Shown here in pieces: positions 1 through 6,567 of a DNA stretch of 9,640 bases; the first letter of the stretch is position 1; each line of letters starts with the position of its first letter. The notes beneath the pieces were generated by a model. That model saw only the letters and a program-made list of their open reading frames with translations, had not been told where the DNA came from and searched no databases. The position numbers and the translations under genes were made by a program. This DNA is from Anaerolineae bacterium (GTDB lineage Bacteria > Chloroflexota > Anaerolineae > Anaerolineales > E44-bin32): contig DAOVIK010000046.1 in assembly GCA_030673735.1 (NCBI GenBank), positions 1 through 9,640 on the forward strand, read 5' to 3'.

Positions 1-789
1 GGAGACAAGGGATGCTGGAAGATATCGCAGCGCCCAATTGAATGTTGAGTGAGCAATCAATTGCGGGAGCAGCGCCAGCAGCAGGAACCAGAGGTAGGCT
101 TCAGCCGGATAGCCGGTTGCTGAATGGCCGGCGCCGAGCATCATGAGCACCAGGATGACAGCGGCGACGCTATAGACCACGCTGATGTATGGCAGAAGAG
201 GCAACTGAGGCCTGAGCTTGCGGCCGATCAACATGTAGCCTGCGCCGGACAACGCTCCAGCCAAGGCCAGCAGATCGCCGAGCAGCGCGCCTCCGTGAAA
301 GAACTCCGAAAGGGGAGTGCACTGCAGCCCAGCTTCCCAGGTGCAGGCATTGCTAAGGCCCACAATCACGGATCCGCTCAGCGCCATGATCAAGCCGACT
401 ACGATCGTGCGGGTGATCGGTTCGCCGATTGTGAGCGGCGCGAGTAGGGCCACGAAGAGCGGCAACGTTGAAACCAATACAACCGAGCTAGCAACCGTGG
501 TGTACTCAAGCGATGTTATCCAGGTCATGAAGTGAATGGCCAGGAAGGCCCCGGAGAGCAGCGCCAAGGCGAACTGTTTTCTGCTTAGCGATCGCAGGGC
601 AGGGCGATGCCTCGCCAACGTAAATGGCCAAAGCAGGAGGGCGGAGATGCCCAACCGATATGCGGCGATAACCAGCGAGGGAGCGAAGGCCTGGGCATAG
701 CGCGTGATAATGGATGAGGTCGAGACGGCGATGAGAGCAACGGCGATACCTGCCAAGGGCGGGATGTTGGGGCGGGCGTTGGTTTCCAT
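1..789 (-). CDS. EamA/DMT-family transporter, partial (C-terminus off the left edge)
   Basis: An open minus-strand frame of 263 codons starts METNARPNIPPLAG and runs off the window without a stop. It is very hydrophobic, with about nine predicted membrane segments, roughly at residues 11-28, 37-55, 73-90, 98-119, 128-145, 167-187, 199-219 and 231-248, plus the last helix starting near 255. The two-lobe layout and the end sequence NWALRYLPASLVS match the second EamA repeat just before its final helices. Full-length members have about 290-310 residues and ten helices, so about 30-45 residues should be missing. Such proteins are inner-membrane drug/metabolite transporters, and the substrate cannot be read from sequence. 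A loop with two cysteines (residues 148-165) separates the lobes. The ATG at 789 has GAGGT ten bases upstream. An in-frame GTG at 798 is a weaker alternative. The gene is divergent from sodA. Confidence 0.88.
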   Translation of the reverse strand, partial: METNARPNIPPLAGIAVALIAVSTSSIITRYAQAFAPSLVIAAYRLGISALLLWPFTLARHRPALRSLSRKQFALALLSGAFLAIHFMTWITSLEYTTVASSVVLVSTLPLFVALLAPLTIGEPITRTIVVGLIMALSGSVIVGLSNACTWEAGLQCTPLSEFFHGGALLGDLLALAGALSGAGYMLIGRKLRPQLPLLPYISVVYSVAAVILVLMMLGAGHSATGYPAEAYLWFLLLALLPQLIAHSTFNWALRYLPASLVS

Positions 790-819
790 CTTTGTCACGA
801 CCTCGGGGAGTCGCTTTCC

Positions 820-849
820 TTGACACAATTCGAACCGCAGGACTACAAT
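820..849 (+). promoter_or_regulatory. sodA promoter (sigma-70 type)
   Basis: TTGACA at 820-825 is followed by 18 bases and TACAAT at 844-849. The -35 is a perfect match and the -10 matches five of six positions. Transcription would start near 856, leaving a leader of about 100 bases before the sodA ATG. The ferredoxin gene 52 bases after sodA probably shares this promoter. Basis: the hexamers are visible; promoter activity is inferred. Confidence 0.75.
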
Positions 850-853
850 GTTT

Positions 854-865
854 ATAGGTTCCTAT
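854..865. promoter_or_regulatory. Possible operator palindrome at the sodA transcription start
   Basis: ATAGG-TT-CCTAT is a perfect inverted repeat with 5-base arms and a 2-base centre. It lies just downstream of the sodA -10, across the predicted transcription start. On the other strand it touches a TATAAA (851-856) that could be a -10 for the divergent transporter, although no good -35 accompanies it. A repressor bound here could act on one or both genes. The site is short, so chance is possible, and I recognise no specific regulator motif. Confidence 0.3.
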
Positions 866-958
866 CCTGTGTGCCGGGAGACGATGGTAGCGGATTTGCG
901 CTGCATGGTCAACCGGGACACATGCGAACCCTAGAACCGGCTGGAGGGAGAGAAGACT

Positions 959-1573
959 ATGGTCTATGAGTTACCCCCATTGAAGTATTCCTACGATGCC
1001 TTGGAGCCCCTCCTCGATGCCAGAACCCTGGAAATACACCATGGGAAGCATCATGCCGCCTACGTCAAGAATCTCAATGCGGCGCTTGAATCCTATCCAG
1101 AGCAGCTCGCCAATCCCATCGAGGCATTGCTGAGCGATCTGGATGCGGTTCCAGATGCGGTTCGATTGGCGGTGCGAAATCATGGTGGAGGTCACGCCAA
1201 TCATTCGTTGTTCTGGGCTACCATGGCGCCAGATGGTGGGGGGATGCCGGGCGGCAGTCTGGCAAAGGCCATCGAAAAAGACTTCGGAGGATTCGACACA
1301 TTCAAGGACCAGCTCTCGACCAAGGCCATGAAGCACTTCGGCAGCGGTTGGGCGTGGTTATCTTCGGACACTTCCGGAGGATTGAGCGTCGTATCCACAT
1401 CCAATCAAGACACGCCTCTATCGTTCGGGCGGGTGCCGCTCCTGACGCTGGATGTATGGGAGCATGCCTACTACCTCAAGTACCAGAATCGCCGCGCCGA
1501 TTGGGTGGCTGCGTGGTGGAATGTCGTCGATTGGGGCGAGGTTGCCAGGCGCTACGAAGAGGCCATGTCCTAG
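959..1573 (+). CDS. sodA: Superoxide dismutase, Mn/Fe family (Mn-type signature)
   Basis: This 204-residue cytoplasmic enzyme converts superoxide to oxygen and hydrogen peroxide. The N-terminal alpha-hairpin domain (about 1-90) opens VYELPPLKYSYDALEP and contains HHGKHHAAYV. The C-terminal domain (about 95-200) carries HFGSGWAWL and DVWEHAYYLKY. The four expected metal ligands are present: H27, H82 (in GGHANHSLFW), D165 and H169. Tyr35 is the usual second-sphere residue. The active-site glutamine is Q150 in SNQDTPL. Together with GGGHANHS in the first domain, this is the arrangement of Mn-dependent rather than Fe-dependent enzymes, though cambialistic use cannot be excluded. Length is normal for the family and there is no signal peptide. 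GGAGGGAGAG about ten bases upstream fixes the ATG. The gene is probably cotranscribed with the downstream ferredoxin. Confidence 0.97.
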   Translation: MVYELPPLKYSYDALEPLLDARTLEIHHGKHHAAYVKNLNAALESYPEQLANPIEALLSDLDAVPDAVRLAVRNHGGGHANHSLFWATMAPDGGGMPGGSLAKAIEKDFGGFDTFKDQLSTKAMKHFGSGWAWLSSDTSGGLSVVSTSNQDTPLSFGRVPLLTLDVWEHAYYLKYQNRRADWVAAWWNVVDWGEVARRYEEAMS

Positions 1574-1625
1574 TCGGTTTTCATCTTAAGCTTGGATCGT
1601 ACGGTCCGGATCGGAGGTTTGTCGG

Positions 1626-2039
1626 ATGACACACATCATCACAAGCTTGTGCCTGCGCGATTCATCCTGCGTAGACGTATGTCCCGTCGATTGCATTGTG
1701 CCAGGGAAACCGGTCGACAAGTGGCCCTGGTATTACATTGATCCGGACACCTGCATCGATTGTGGAGCGTGTATTCCGGAGTGTCCCTTCGAGGCTATCT
1801 TCACTGAAGAAGAGGTTCCGTCGGAATTAACTGCCAAGGGTGGAGAGGTTCAAAGCATGCCCGAGGGTACTGCCGGATTCGACCAGCCCTATGAGGGCGA
1901 AAACCAGCATGGCGAGCCTGTGCATCTGAACGCCACACGGGTGCTCGAGGAAGGTCAGGTTGTCGATCTCACGGTCGACGTAAGCCTCAACTATGACTAC
2001 TTCCAAGACGGCACGGGCTACGAGGCGTTGGAGGATTGA
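1626..2039 (+). CDS. Seven-iron ferredoxin ([3Fe-4S][4Fe-4S])
   Basis: This 137-residue soluble electron carrier has two iron-sulfur motifs. The first is C9-x5-C15-x3-C19-P and the second is C43-x2-C46-x2-C49-x3-C53-P. By comparison with Azotobacter FdI, C9, C15 and C53 would bind a [3Fe-4S] cluster, and C19, C43, C46 and C49 a [4Fe-4S] cluster. The middle cysteine of a classical CxxCxxC first motif is absent, which supports 7Fe rather than 8Fe. C23 is an extra cysteine, also present in FdI. The segment between motifs (VPGKPVDKWPWYYIDPDT) and the roughly 80-residue acidic C-terminal tail make it longer than FdI (106 residues). GGAGG eight bases before the ATG supports the start. It lies 52 bases after sodA and is followed by a terminator, so the two probably form one transcript. 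Its redox partner is unknown. Confidence 0.93.
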   Translation: MTHIITSLCLRDSSCVDVCPVDCIVPGKPVDKWPWYYIDPDTCIDCGACIPECPFEAIFTEEEVPSELTAKGGEVQSMPEGTAGFDQPYEGENQHGEPVHLNATRVLEEGQVVDLTVDVSLNYDYFQDGTGYEALED

Positions 2040-2060
2040 GCACGGGATCCAAGGATGTTC

Positions 2061-2086
2061 GAGGGAGCCGAAAGGCTCCCTCTTTG
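2061..2086 (+). terminator. Rho-independent terminator after the ferredoxin gene
   Basis: A perfect 9-bp stem, GAGGGAGCC with GGCTCCCTC, closes a GAAA tetraloop and is followed by a short T-run (TTTG). It lies 22 bases after the ferredoxin stop codon. The U-tract is short, so termination may be incomplete, with some read-through into the lyase gene. Confidence 0.75.
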
Positions 2087-2151
2087 CGTATGCGGTCCGG
2101 CTTGGAGATTAGCGCGGCGAAGGAAGGAAGCCGGTGAAGGAGGCCAGGCTT

Positions 2152-3594
2152 ATGGGCGAGAAGCGAGCGATGCGTACTGAGAGAGATTCCATGGGTGTGG
2201 TCCAGGTGCCCAGCGAGGCGCTGTACGGCGCTCAGACTCAACGTGCGGTTGAGAACTTCGCCATCTCGGGCATTAAGCCATGGCGGGCTTTCATCTGGTC
2301 CATGGGATTGATCAAGCGTGCCGCTTCGGAGGTCAATTCGGAGCTTGGCCTCCTGGATACTGAACTGGCGAGTGCGATCAGCCAGGCTGCGCAAGAGGTG
2401 ATCGAGGGCAAATGGGATGACCAATTCGTCGTCGATCCTTTTCAAGCGGGTGCGGGCACGAGCCACAACATGAACACCAACGAAGTGATCGCCAACCGGG
2501 CTACGCAGATCCTGGGAGGAAACCTGGGTGAATACCGGGTTCACCCCAATGACCACGTGAACATGGCGCAATCCACCAATGACACCATACCCACCGCGAT
2601 TCGCCTGGGATGTCTGTGGCGCCTTGAGGAACTGCAAGCACAGACTGCCCGCCTTGTCGAGGCTCTTTCCCAAAAGGCTGAGGAATTCGACGATGTGGTC
2701 AAGTCGGGACGTACGCACCTGCAAGATGCGGTTCCTATTCGCTTGGGACAGGAGTTTGGCGCCTATGCAGTGGCCGTGGCGCGCGACGCTGAGCGTATCG
2801 AGCGCGCGGCAGGAGGGCTACGACGGCTTGGCATCGGAGGAACCGCCGTAGGCACTGGTCTCAACGCCCATCCCGAATACCACGCGCGCATGGTTCGTCG
2901 CCTTGCCGAGCTCAGCGGAATTGAGCTTCACGCATCGGACAACCTGTTCGAGAGCATGCAGTCGATGGCCGACATGGCCGATTTCTCAGCATCCTTGCGA
3001 ACCCTGGCTATCACGCTCACGCGCATCGCCAATGACATTCGCCTTCTATCCTCCGGACCGGCCACGGGCCTGGACGAGATCCGTCTTCCAGCGGTTCAGC
3101 CCGGCTCGAGCATCATGCCCGGAAAAGTCAATCCGGTGCTTGCCGAGATGCTCAACATGGCCATGGTTCACGTGATCGGCTGCGACGCCGCGGTAGCGAT
3201 GGCGGCGCAGGCGGGGCAGCTCGAGCTGAACGTGATGATGCCCGTCATCGCACACAATCTCTTCGAGATGATGCAGGTGATGATCGGCTCTATACGGGCT
3301 TTCACAGAAAAGTGTGTGAGGGGAATAACCGCAAATCCCAGCAAAGCTCAGGGCTGGCTGGAGGGCAATACCGTCCTGGTAACGGCGCTGAATCCACTGA
3401 TCGGGTATACGCAGGGTGCAGCGCTGGCAAAGCAGGCCTCAGAAGAGGGGAAGAACATACGTGAGTTGGCGTTGGAAAAGGCCAACGCTGGGGAGCTGCG
3501 CCATCAAGACGAGGATCGCAACGTATCTTCAAAGGAAATCGAGGCTGCGCTAGATGACCTGCGGGGGCTTACCGAGGGAGGAATCGTCGGATAG
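2152..3594 (+). CDS. Class II fumarase/aspartase family lyase (aspartate ammonia-lyase or fumarate hydratase)
   Basis: This 480-residue cytoplasmic enzyme belongs to the fumarase/aspartase superfamily, which forms homotetramers with active sites shared between subunits. It would interconvert fumarate with malate, or with aspartate plus ammonia. Landmarks in order are the N-terminal DSMGVVQVP and YGAQTQRAVENF; GAGTSHNMNTNEV (about 100-112); HPNDHVNMAQSTND (131-144); GRTHLQDA (186-193) with the conserved His; TGLNAHPEY (235-243); and the family signature GSSIMPGKVNP (318-328) with the catalytic serine loop. GTSHNMNTNE, QSTND and AGQLELNV resemble aspartases, whereas the N-terminus and THLQ fit fumarases as well, so the substrate is left open. 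The C-terminal 35 residues lack the usual fumarase ending. The ATG at 2152 is chosen because AAGGAGG lies at ideal distance; GTG at 2134 and ATG at 2170 are alternatives. A terminator separates it from the ferredoxin. Confidence 0.93.
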   Translation: MGEKRAMRTERDSMGVVQVPSEALYGAQTQRAVENFAISGIKPWRAFIWSMGLIKRAASEVNSELGLLDTELASAISQAAQEVIEGKWDDQFVVDPFQAGAGTSHNMNTNEVIANRATQILGGNLGEYRVHPNDHVNMAQSTNDTIPTAIRLGCLWRLEELQAQTARLVEALSQKAEEFDDVVKSGRTHLQDAVPIRLGQEFGAYAVAVARDAERIERAAGGLRRLGIGGTAVGTGLNAHPEYHARMVRRLAELSGIELHASDNLFESMQSMADMADFSASLRTLAITLTRIANDIRLLSSGPATGLDEIRLPAVQPGSSIMPGKVNPVLAEMLNMAMVHVIGCDAAVAMAAQAGQLELNVMMPVIAHNLFEMMQVMIGSIRAFTEKCVRGITANPSKAQGWLEGNTVLVTALNPLIGYTQGAALAKQASEEGKNIRELALEKANAGELRHQDEDRNVSSKEIEAALDDLRGLTEGGIVG

Positions 3595-3641
3595 CCACGC
3601 AGCACATTGAAGTTCAGCGTTCATTGGCTGTTCGGGATTAG

Positions 3642-4364
3642 CTACCAGATCCCGGGCAAGAGCTTGAAACGAACCTTCTGGGAGTAGGCTGCATAGCCGT
3701 CAAGCTCCTCCCGGAGGGTTCGATCTTCGATGGCGGTTCGTACTACGAACAGAAGCCCGCTGACGACACCCGGGATGAGAGCCCACCATGATCCGAGCAA
3801 GATAGGTGTGGCTATCTCGTGGAGTATGGAGCCTACGTAGGCCGGGTGGCGGACGAAACGATACGGTCCTCCCTCGGCCACATAGTGACCACGTTCCTTT
3901 TGAATGCGCACAATCTGAGAGAAGAAGGGGTTCGATGCCGTCGCCCAGACGACTATGGCGTAGCCAAGCGCGGCGATGACGAGCATGGCCACCTGCAGAG
4001 CAAGCGGCATTCCCTCTGTCCAGCCATAGCGAATGTCCAGCCCGGCCACAACCAGGCGCACAATGGTCATCAGAGCGACGAAGCCCATGATGGCGGCATC
4101 GGCGGATTTGCCGCCCTTTCTCGGGCCGAGGCGTTCGGCGAGAAGCTCCGGATGCTTCCTGATCGATACCACCAGCGTGGCGGTGGCCCAACCGAACATG
4201 ACAACGATCAAAGCCCATGCCATGGGCCAGTTCATGGTCCCTGCGGATAAGAAGAGTATGACGCCCAAGATCACCACGCCCATGATCTCGCGGATCACGA
4301 ATCTGATCACTAAACGGCGTTGTTGCTCCGGAGAGAGCGATTCTGTAGCTTCGGTGTTATCCAT
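3642..4364 (-). CDS. ICMT/PEMT-like integral membrane methyltransferase
   Basis: This 240-residue polytopic protein belongs to the isoprenylcysteine carboxyl methyltransferase / phospholipid methyltransferase-like group. About five membrane segments are visible, near 25-43, 47-68, 90-109, 119-142 and 186-209. The diagnostic part is the C-terminal cofactor and active-site region: GGPYRFVRHPAYVG (165-178), then EDRTLREEL and GYAAYSQKVRFKLLPGIW to the end. The RHPxYxG and E-rich/Y..Y..V..LLP patterns are those used to bind S-adenosylmethionine in this family. The methyl acceptor is unknown; bacterial members are mostly uncharacterised, and true prenylcysteine substrates are not expected. AGAAGG nine bases before the ATG at 4364 supports that start. 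An upstream GTG at 4385 with its own AAGGGG is possible and would add seven residues. It is the last gene of the operon after the ABC permease. Confidence 0.88.
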   Translation of the reverse strand: MDNTEATESLSPEQQRRLVIRFVIREIMGVVILGVILFLSAGTMNWPMAWALIVVMFGWATATLVVSIRKHPELLAERLGPRKGGKSADAAIMGFVALMTIVRLVVAGLDIRYGWTEGMPLALQVAMLVIAALGYAIVVWATASNPFFSQIVRIQKERGHYVAEGGPYRFVRHPAYVGSILHEIATPILLGSWWALIPGVVSGLLFVVRTAIEDRTLREELDGYAAYSQKVRFKLLPGIW

Positions 4365-4393
4365 GGTCATCATCCTTCTATTCACTAACCCCT

Positions 4394-5263
4394 TTAGCGC
4401 ACTGCCGCGCGTTGGTTCTTCCGCCGGACACGTCGAATTCGGTTGAGAAACGGCAAGCTTCCTTCACCGGCGACCCGGATATCCCGGCGCTGAAAGCGCC
4501 ACCAGGCAAGCAGAATGAAGAGCAGGGAGAAGCCAATCAGCCCTCCCAGCCAAGTCCAGTTCAAGCCGTTGAATGCATCACCGCCCTGGTAATACCTGAG
4601 CGGGAGCCACTTCGCGAGGGGCTCGAGATCGGCATTGATCCCCGATAGGCCCTCGATGAAGAACCCTGCCACGAGCAGAAGCACAGAGACCATTGAGGCA
4701 GCCCGACGTGAGGGCAGGATCATGCTCAAGAGCAACGCCAGGGAAGCGAAGATAAGCAGGATGGCCAGCAGAGAGAGAAATGGTGGGACCAGCTCCCCCA
4801 TACCAAGGGAAAATGACTCCATTGCAGAGCTGGGGAGTCCGAGGCCGAGCCAGCCGATGGTCAAGATGGCCACCAGCGTAACCAAGAGGGCGCCAACACG
4901 CCCAAAGAAGAACGCCGTGCGGCTCAAGGGGTGGGCTACCATTAGATCCAGCCGGCCGCTTTCCTCATCGCTGGCAAAAAGCCCGCTCGCTAAGCTGATG
5001 ACGTAGATGCCGAGAATAATCGGCAAGAACGAAAAGTACTCTATGCTCAGGAAGCCTTCGGGTGTGGAGAAATCCGAGAGACCCCCGAAGAATTCGAAGA
5101 TCTCGGCTGGATAGATATCCATAAGCTGGCCAATCTGGTCTGCCTGCTCGGCGATCGTGTCGAAAATCGGCACGATGAGAAGTCCGAGAGCGAGCAGTCC
5201 CAATCCCCAGCCGAGGATCGCTCCGCGGGACTTTGAAAGAGCGTAACGGAATATGGTGCCCAT
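4394..5263 (-). CDS. ABC-2 type transporter permease
   Basis: This 289-residue integral membrane protein has six predicted helices, near 15-35, 78-97, 122-143, 158-180, 187-205 and 237-256, and ends in a very basic cytoplasmic tail (RRIRRKNQR-like). The stretch SDEESGRLDLMVAHPLSRT (98-116) after helix 2 is the cytoplasmic coupling segment typical of ABC-2 exporter permeases. A roughly 40-residue loop (36-76) with IYPAEIFEFFGGL follows helix 1. The ATG abuts the TAG stop of the ATPase gene directly, and the Shine-Dalgarno sequence GAGGAGG lies within the last codons of the ATPase, so translation is probably coupled. It would pair with that ATPase, two copies of each, as an exporter. The substrate is not identifiable; antibiotic, peptide and lipid exporters all use this fold. 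Confidence 0.93.
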   Translation of the reverse strand: MGTIFRYALSKSRGAILGWGLGLLALGLLIVPIFDTIAEQADQIGQLMDIYPAEIFEFFGGLSDFSTPEGFLSIEYFSFLPIILGIYVISLASGLFASDEESGRLDLMVAHPLSRTAFFFGRVGALLVTLVAILTIGWLGLGLPSSAMESFSLGMGELVPPFLSLLAILLIFASLALLLSMILPSRRAASMVSVLLLVAGFFIEGLSGINADLEPLAKWLPLRYYQGGDAFNGLNWTWLGGLIGFSLLFILLAWWRFQRRDIRVAGEGSLPFLNRIRRVRRKNQRAAVR

Positions 5264-6178
5264 CTACGCGGCCTCCTCTTCGCCCTTTTCGTAGTACGCC
5301 ATGAAGATATCTTCAAGCGATGGACGGGCGGTTTGAATATCGATGACGGGGAACTTGGCCAGAGCCTTGATCAGCGGGTCCATATCTCCCGTGATCTGCA
5401 GCTCGATGCTGGTGTCGTTGTGCTGGCTAATAAGAGTCACGCCTGGAAGACTCAACAACGGCGAGGTATCTGCAGCCTGGCGGAACGTGATCCTGGCGCG
5501 GCGCAAGGCGCGCGTGAGCAACTCGGCCACGTCGACGACTTCGACGACAATTCCCTCGCTGATGATGTTCACCTGATCGGCTATGATCTCTACTTCGGCG
5601 ATGTTGTGGGAAGAGAAGAACACCGTCGCGCCGTCTTCTCGCGCTTCCTTGATTATCTGCAGAACCTCGCGCTGCATAAGGGGATCGAGCCCGCCAGTGG
5701 GTTCATCGAGCATGAGGATCTCAGGCTTGTGCATCAGCGCCTGAATGACGCCCGCCTTTTTCTTATTACCACTCGACAGGTTCTTGATTGGCCGCGTGAT
5801 GTCCAAATCCAGGCGCTCCGAGAGCTCCTCGATGTAGCTCCACTCGGCCCGCTTGCTGCGCAGCGAATTGAAGAAGCGCAATACTGCTTCGGTCGTCATG
5901 TTGTCGTCCAGGCTCAATTCTCCGGGCAGGTATCCCACCAGCGCGCGGACCGCTACGGGATCGGCCTGCGGATCGATGCCTGCCACTCTCAACGTGCCTC
6001 CGTTGGGACGGATCATATCGAGAAAGCAGCGGATGGTGGTGGTCTTCCCGGCACCGTTGGGCCCCAGAAAGCCGGCGATCGATCCTCGCTGCACTTCCAG
6101 GTCTACCCCGAACAGCGCCTGGACTCTGCCATAGGACTTGATCAACCCTTGTGCTTGAATCGCAATAGATTTGGTCAT
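5264..6178 (-). CDS. ABC transporter ATP-binding protein (ABC-2 exporter type)
   Basis: This 304-residue cytoplasmic ATPase powers the adjacent permease. Walker A is GPNGAGKTT (39-47), Walker B is ILMLDEP with E159 as catalytic base, the D-loop is GGLDP, and the switch histidine is H191 in SSHN. The ABC signature reads LSSGN (134-138) instead of LSGGQ, and the Q-loop region reads VGYLPGE (81-87), so the usual glutamine is replaced. Both variants recur, as I recall, in this exporter subfamily. Residues about 225-300 form the accessory C-terminal domain ending in SLEDIFMAYY, common in ABC-2 export ATPases. The ATG at 6178 is preferred because GAGG lies six bases upstream; the ATG at 6190 has no clear ribosome site and would add four residues. 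It is the first gene of a three-gene operon. Confidence 0.95.
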   Translation of the reverse strand: MTKSIAIQAQGLIKSYGRVQALFGVDLEVQRGSIAGFLGPNGAGKTTTIRCFLDMIRPNGGTLRVAGIDPQADPVAVRALVGYLPGELSLDDNMTTEAVLRFFNSLRSKRAEWSYIEELSERLDLDITRPIKNLSSGNKKKAGVIQALMHKPEILMLDEPTGGLDPLMQREVLQIIKEAREDGATVFFSSHNIAEVEIIADQVNIISEGIVVEVVDVAELLTRALRRARITFRQAADTSPLLSLPGVTLISQHNDTSIELQITGDMDPLIKALAKFPVIDIQTARPSLEDIFMAYYEKGEEEAA

Positions 6179-6255
6179 GGCTTTCCTCATATCTTGCTTC
6201 GAGCAGGAATTGTATCTGATTCTTGCCGGTCAGAAGGACTGCATCCGACGCAGAG

Positions 6256-6283
6256 ATTATAGCCCACAGTCCAGCTTTGCCAA
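6256..6283 (-). promoter_or_regulatory. Promoter of the ABC transporter-methyltransferase operon
   Basis: On the minus strand TTGGCA (6283-6278) is followed by 16 bases and a perfect TATAAT (6261-6256). Transcription would start near 6249, giving a leader of about 70 bases before the ATPase ATG at 6178. No operator-like palindrome was seen next to it. Confidence 0.7.
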
Positions 6284-6284
6284 C

Positions 6285-6567
6285 CGCCTTTCACCGGACG
6301 CCTACCTGACAACCAACGAAGATTTCCGACAACTAGTAAGTCGATCCGCAAGAGGGTAGCATCGTGCTTGTAGGACATCAGTCGCCGGGCTTACGCTCCC
6401 CAGGTATCCTTCGCGGCCACTGCGGCGCATATCCTGCTGGTTTGATAGTGGGATCTTGTCCGGGAAGCTTAGCGGAGTTGTACTCACATTGGTTGACCAC
6501 TGAGAAACCTTACGCGCGTTGTGGTGTTTTACGAGAAGAGCGGACTCATCGAAGGGAGCTTTGCGAT
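6285..6567. other. Intergenic region between the divergent ABC operon and plsY-like gene
   Basis: Together with the ABC leader and promoter this is a gene-free stretch of about 390 bases (6179-6567). The only element I can suggest within 6285-6567 is a weak plus-strand promoter at 6456-6484. The plsY-like frame stays open upstream to 6364, but that part has soluble, low-complexity-free sequence unlike PlsY. No tRNA, riboswitch or strong hairpin was recognised. Confidence 0.5.
6456..6484 (+). promoter_or_regulatory. Weak candidate promoter for the plsY-like gene
   Basis: TTGTCC (6456-6461), 17 bases, then TGTACT (6479-6484). Each hexamer matches four of six consensus positions with optimal spacing. 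Transcription would start near 6491, about 77 bases before the start codon. Chance matches of this quality are common. Confidence 0.3.

Noticed and set aside
124..447. A 107-codon plus-strand frame opposite the transporter
   Set aside because: His/Gln/Asp-rich composition is typical of the antisense of a hydrophobic gene. No domain was recognised.
506..826. A 106-codon minus-strand frame starting MSRKATPRGRDKDGNQ
   Set aside because: It lies in another frame over the transporter gene, is rich in Arg, Pro and His, and shows no membrane helices. The frame starting at 789 gives a coherent EamA protein instead.
2084..2112. A promoter for the lyase gene (TTGCGT, 17 bases, GATTAG)
   Set aside because: The -10 matches only three of six positions and the -35 overlaps the terminator T-run, which is too weak to annotate.
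1987..2724. A 245-codon minus-strand frame opposite the ferredoxin end and the lyase
   Set aside because: It is antisense to two well-supported genes and crosses the terminator. Its translation has no family features.
5333..6262. A 309-codon plus-strand frame opposite the ABC ATPase
   Set aside because: The minus strand encodes an ATPase with all core motifs in this interval, so the long frame is a composition artefact of GC-rich DNA.
6364..6567. N-terminal extension of the plsY-like frame to an upstream start at 6364
   Set aside because: The extra 68 residues do not resemble PlsY and would cover the candidate promoter. A strong ribosome site and the first membrane helix both point to 6568.
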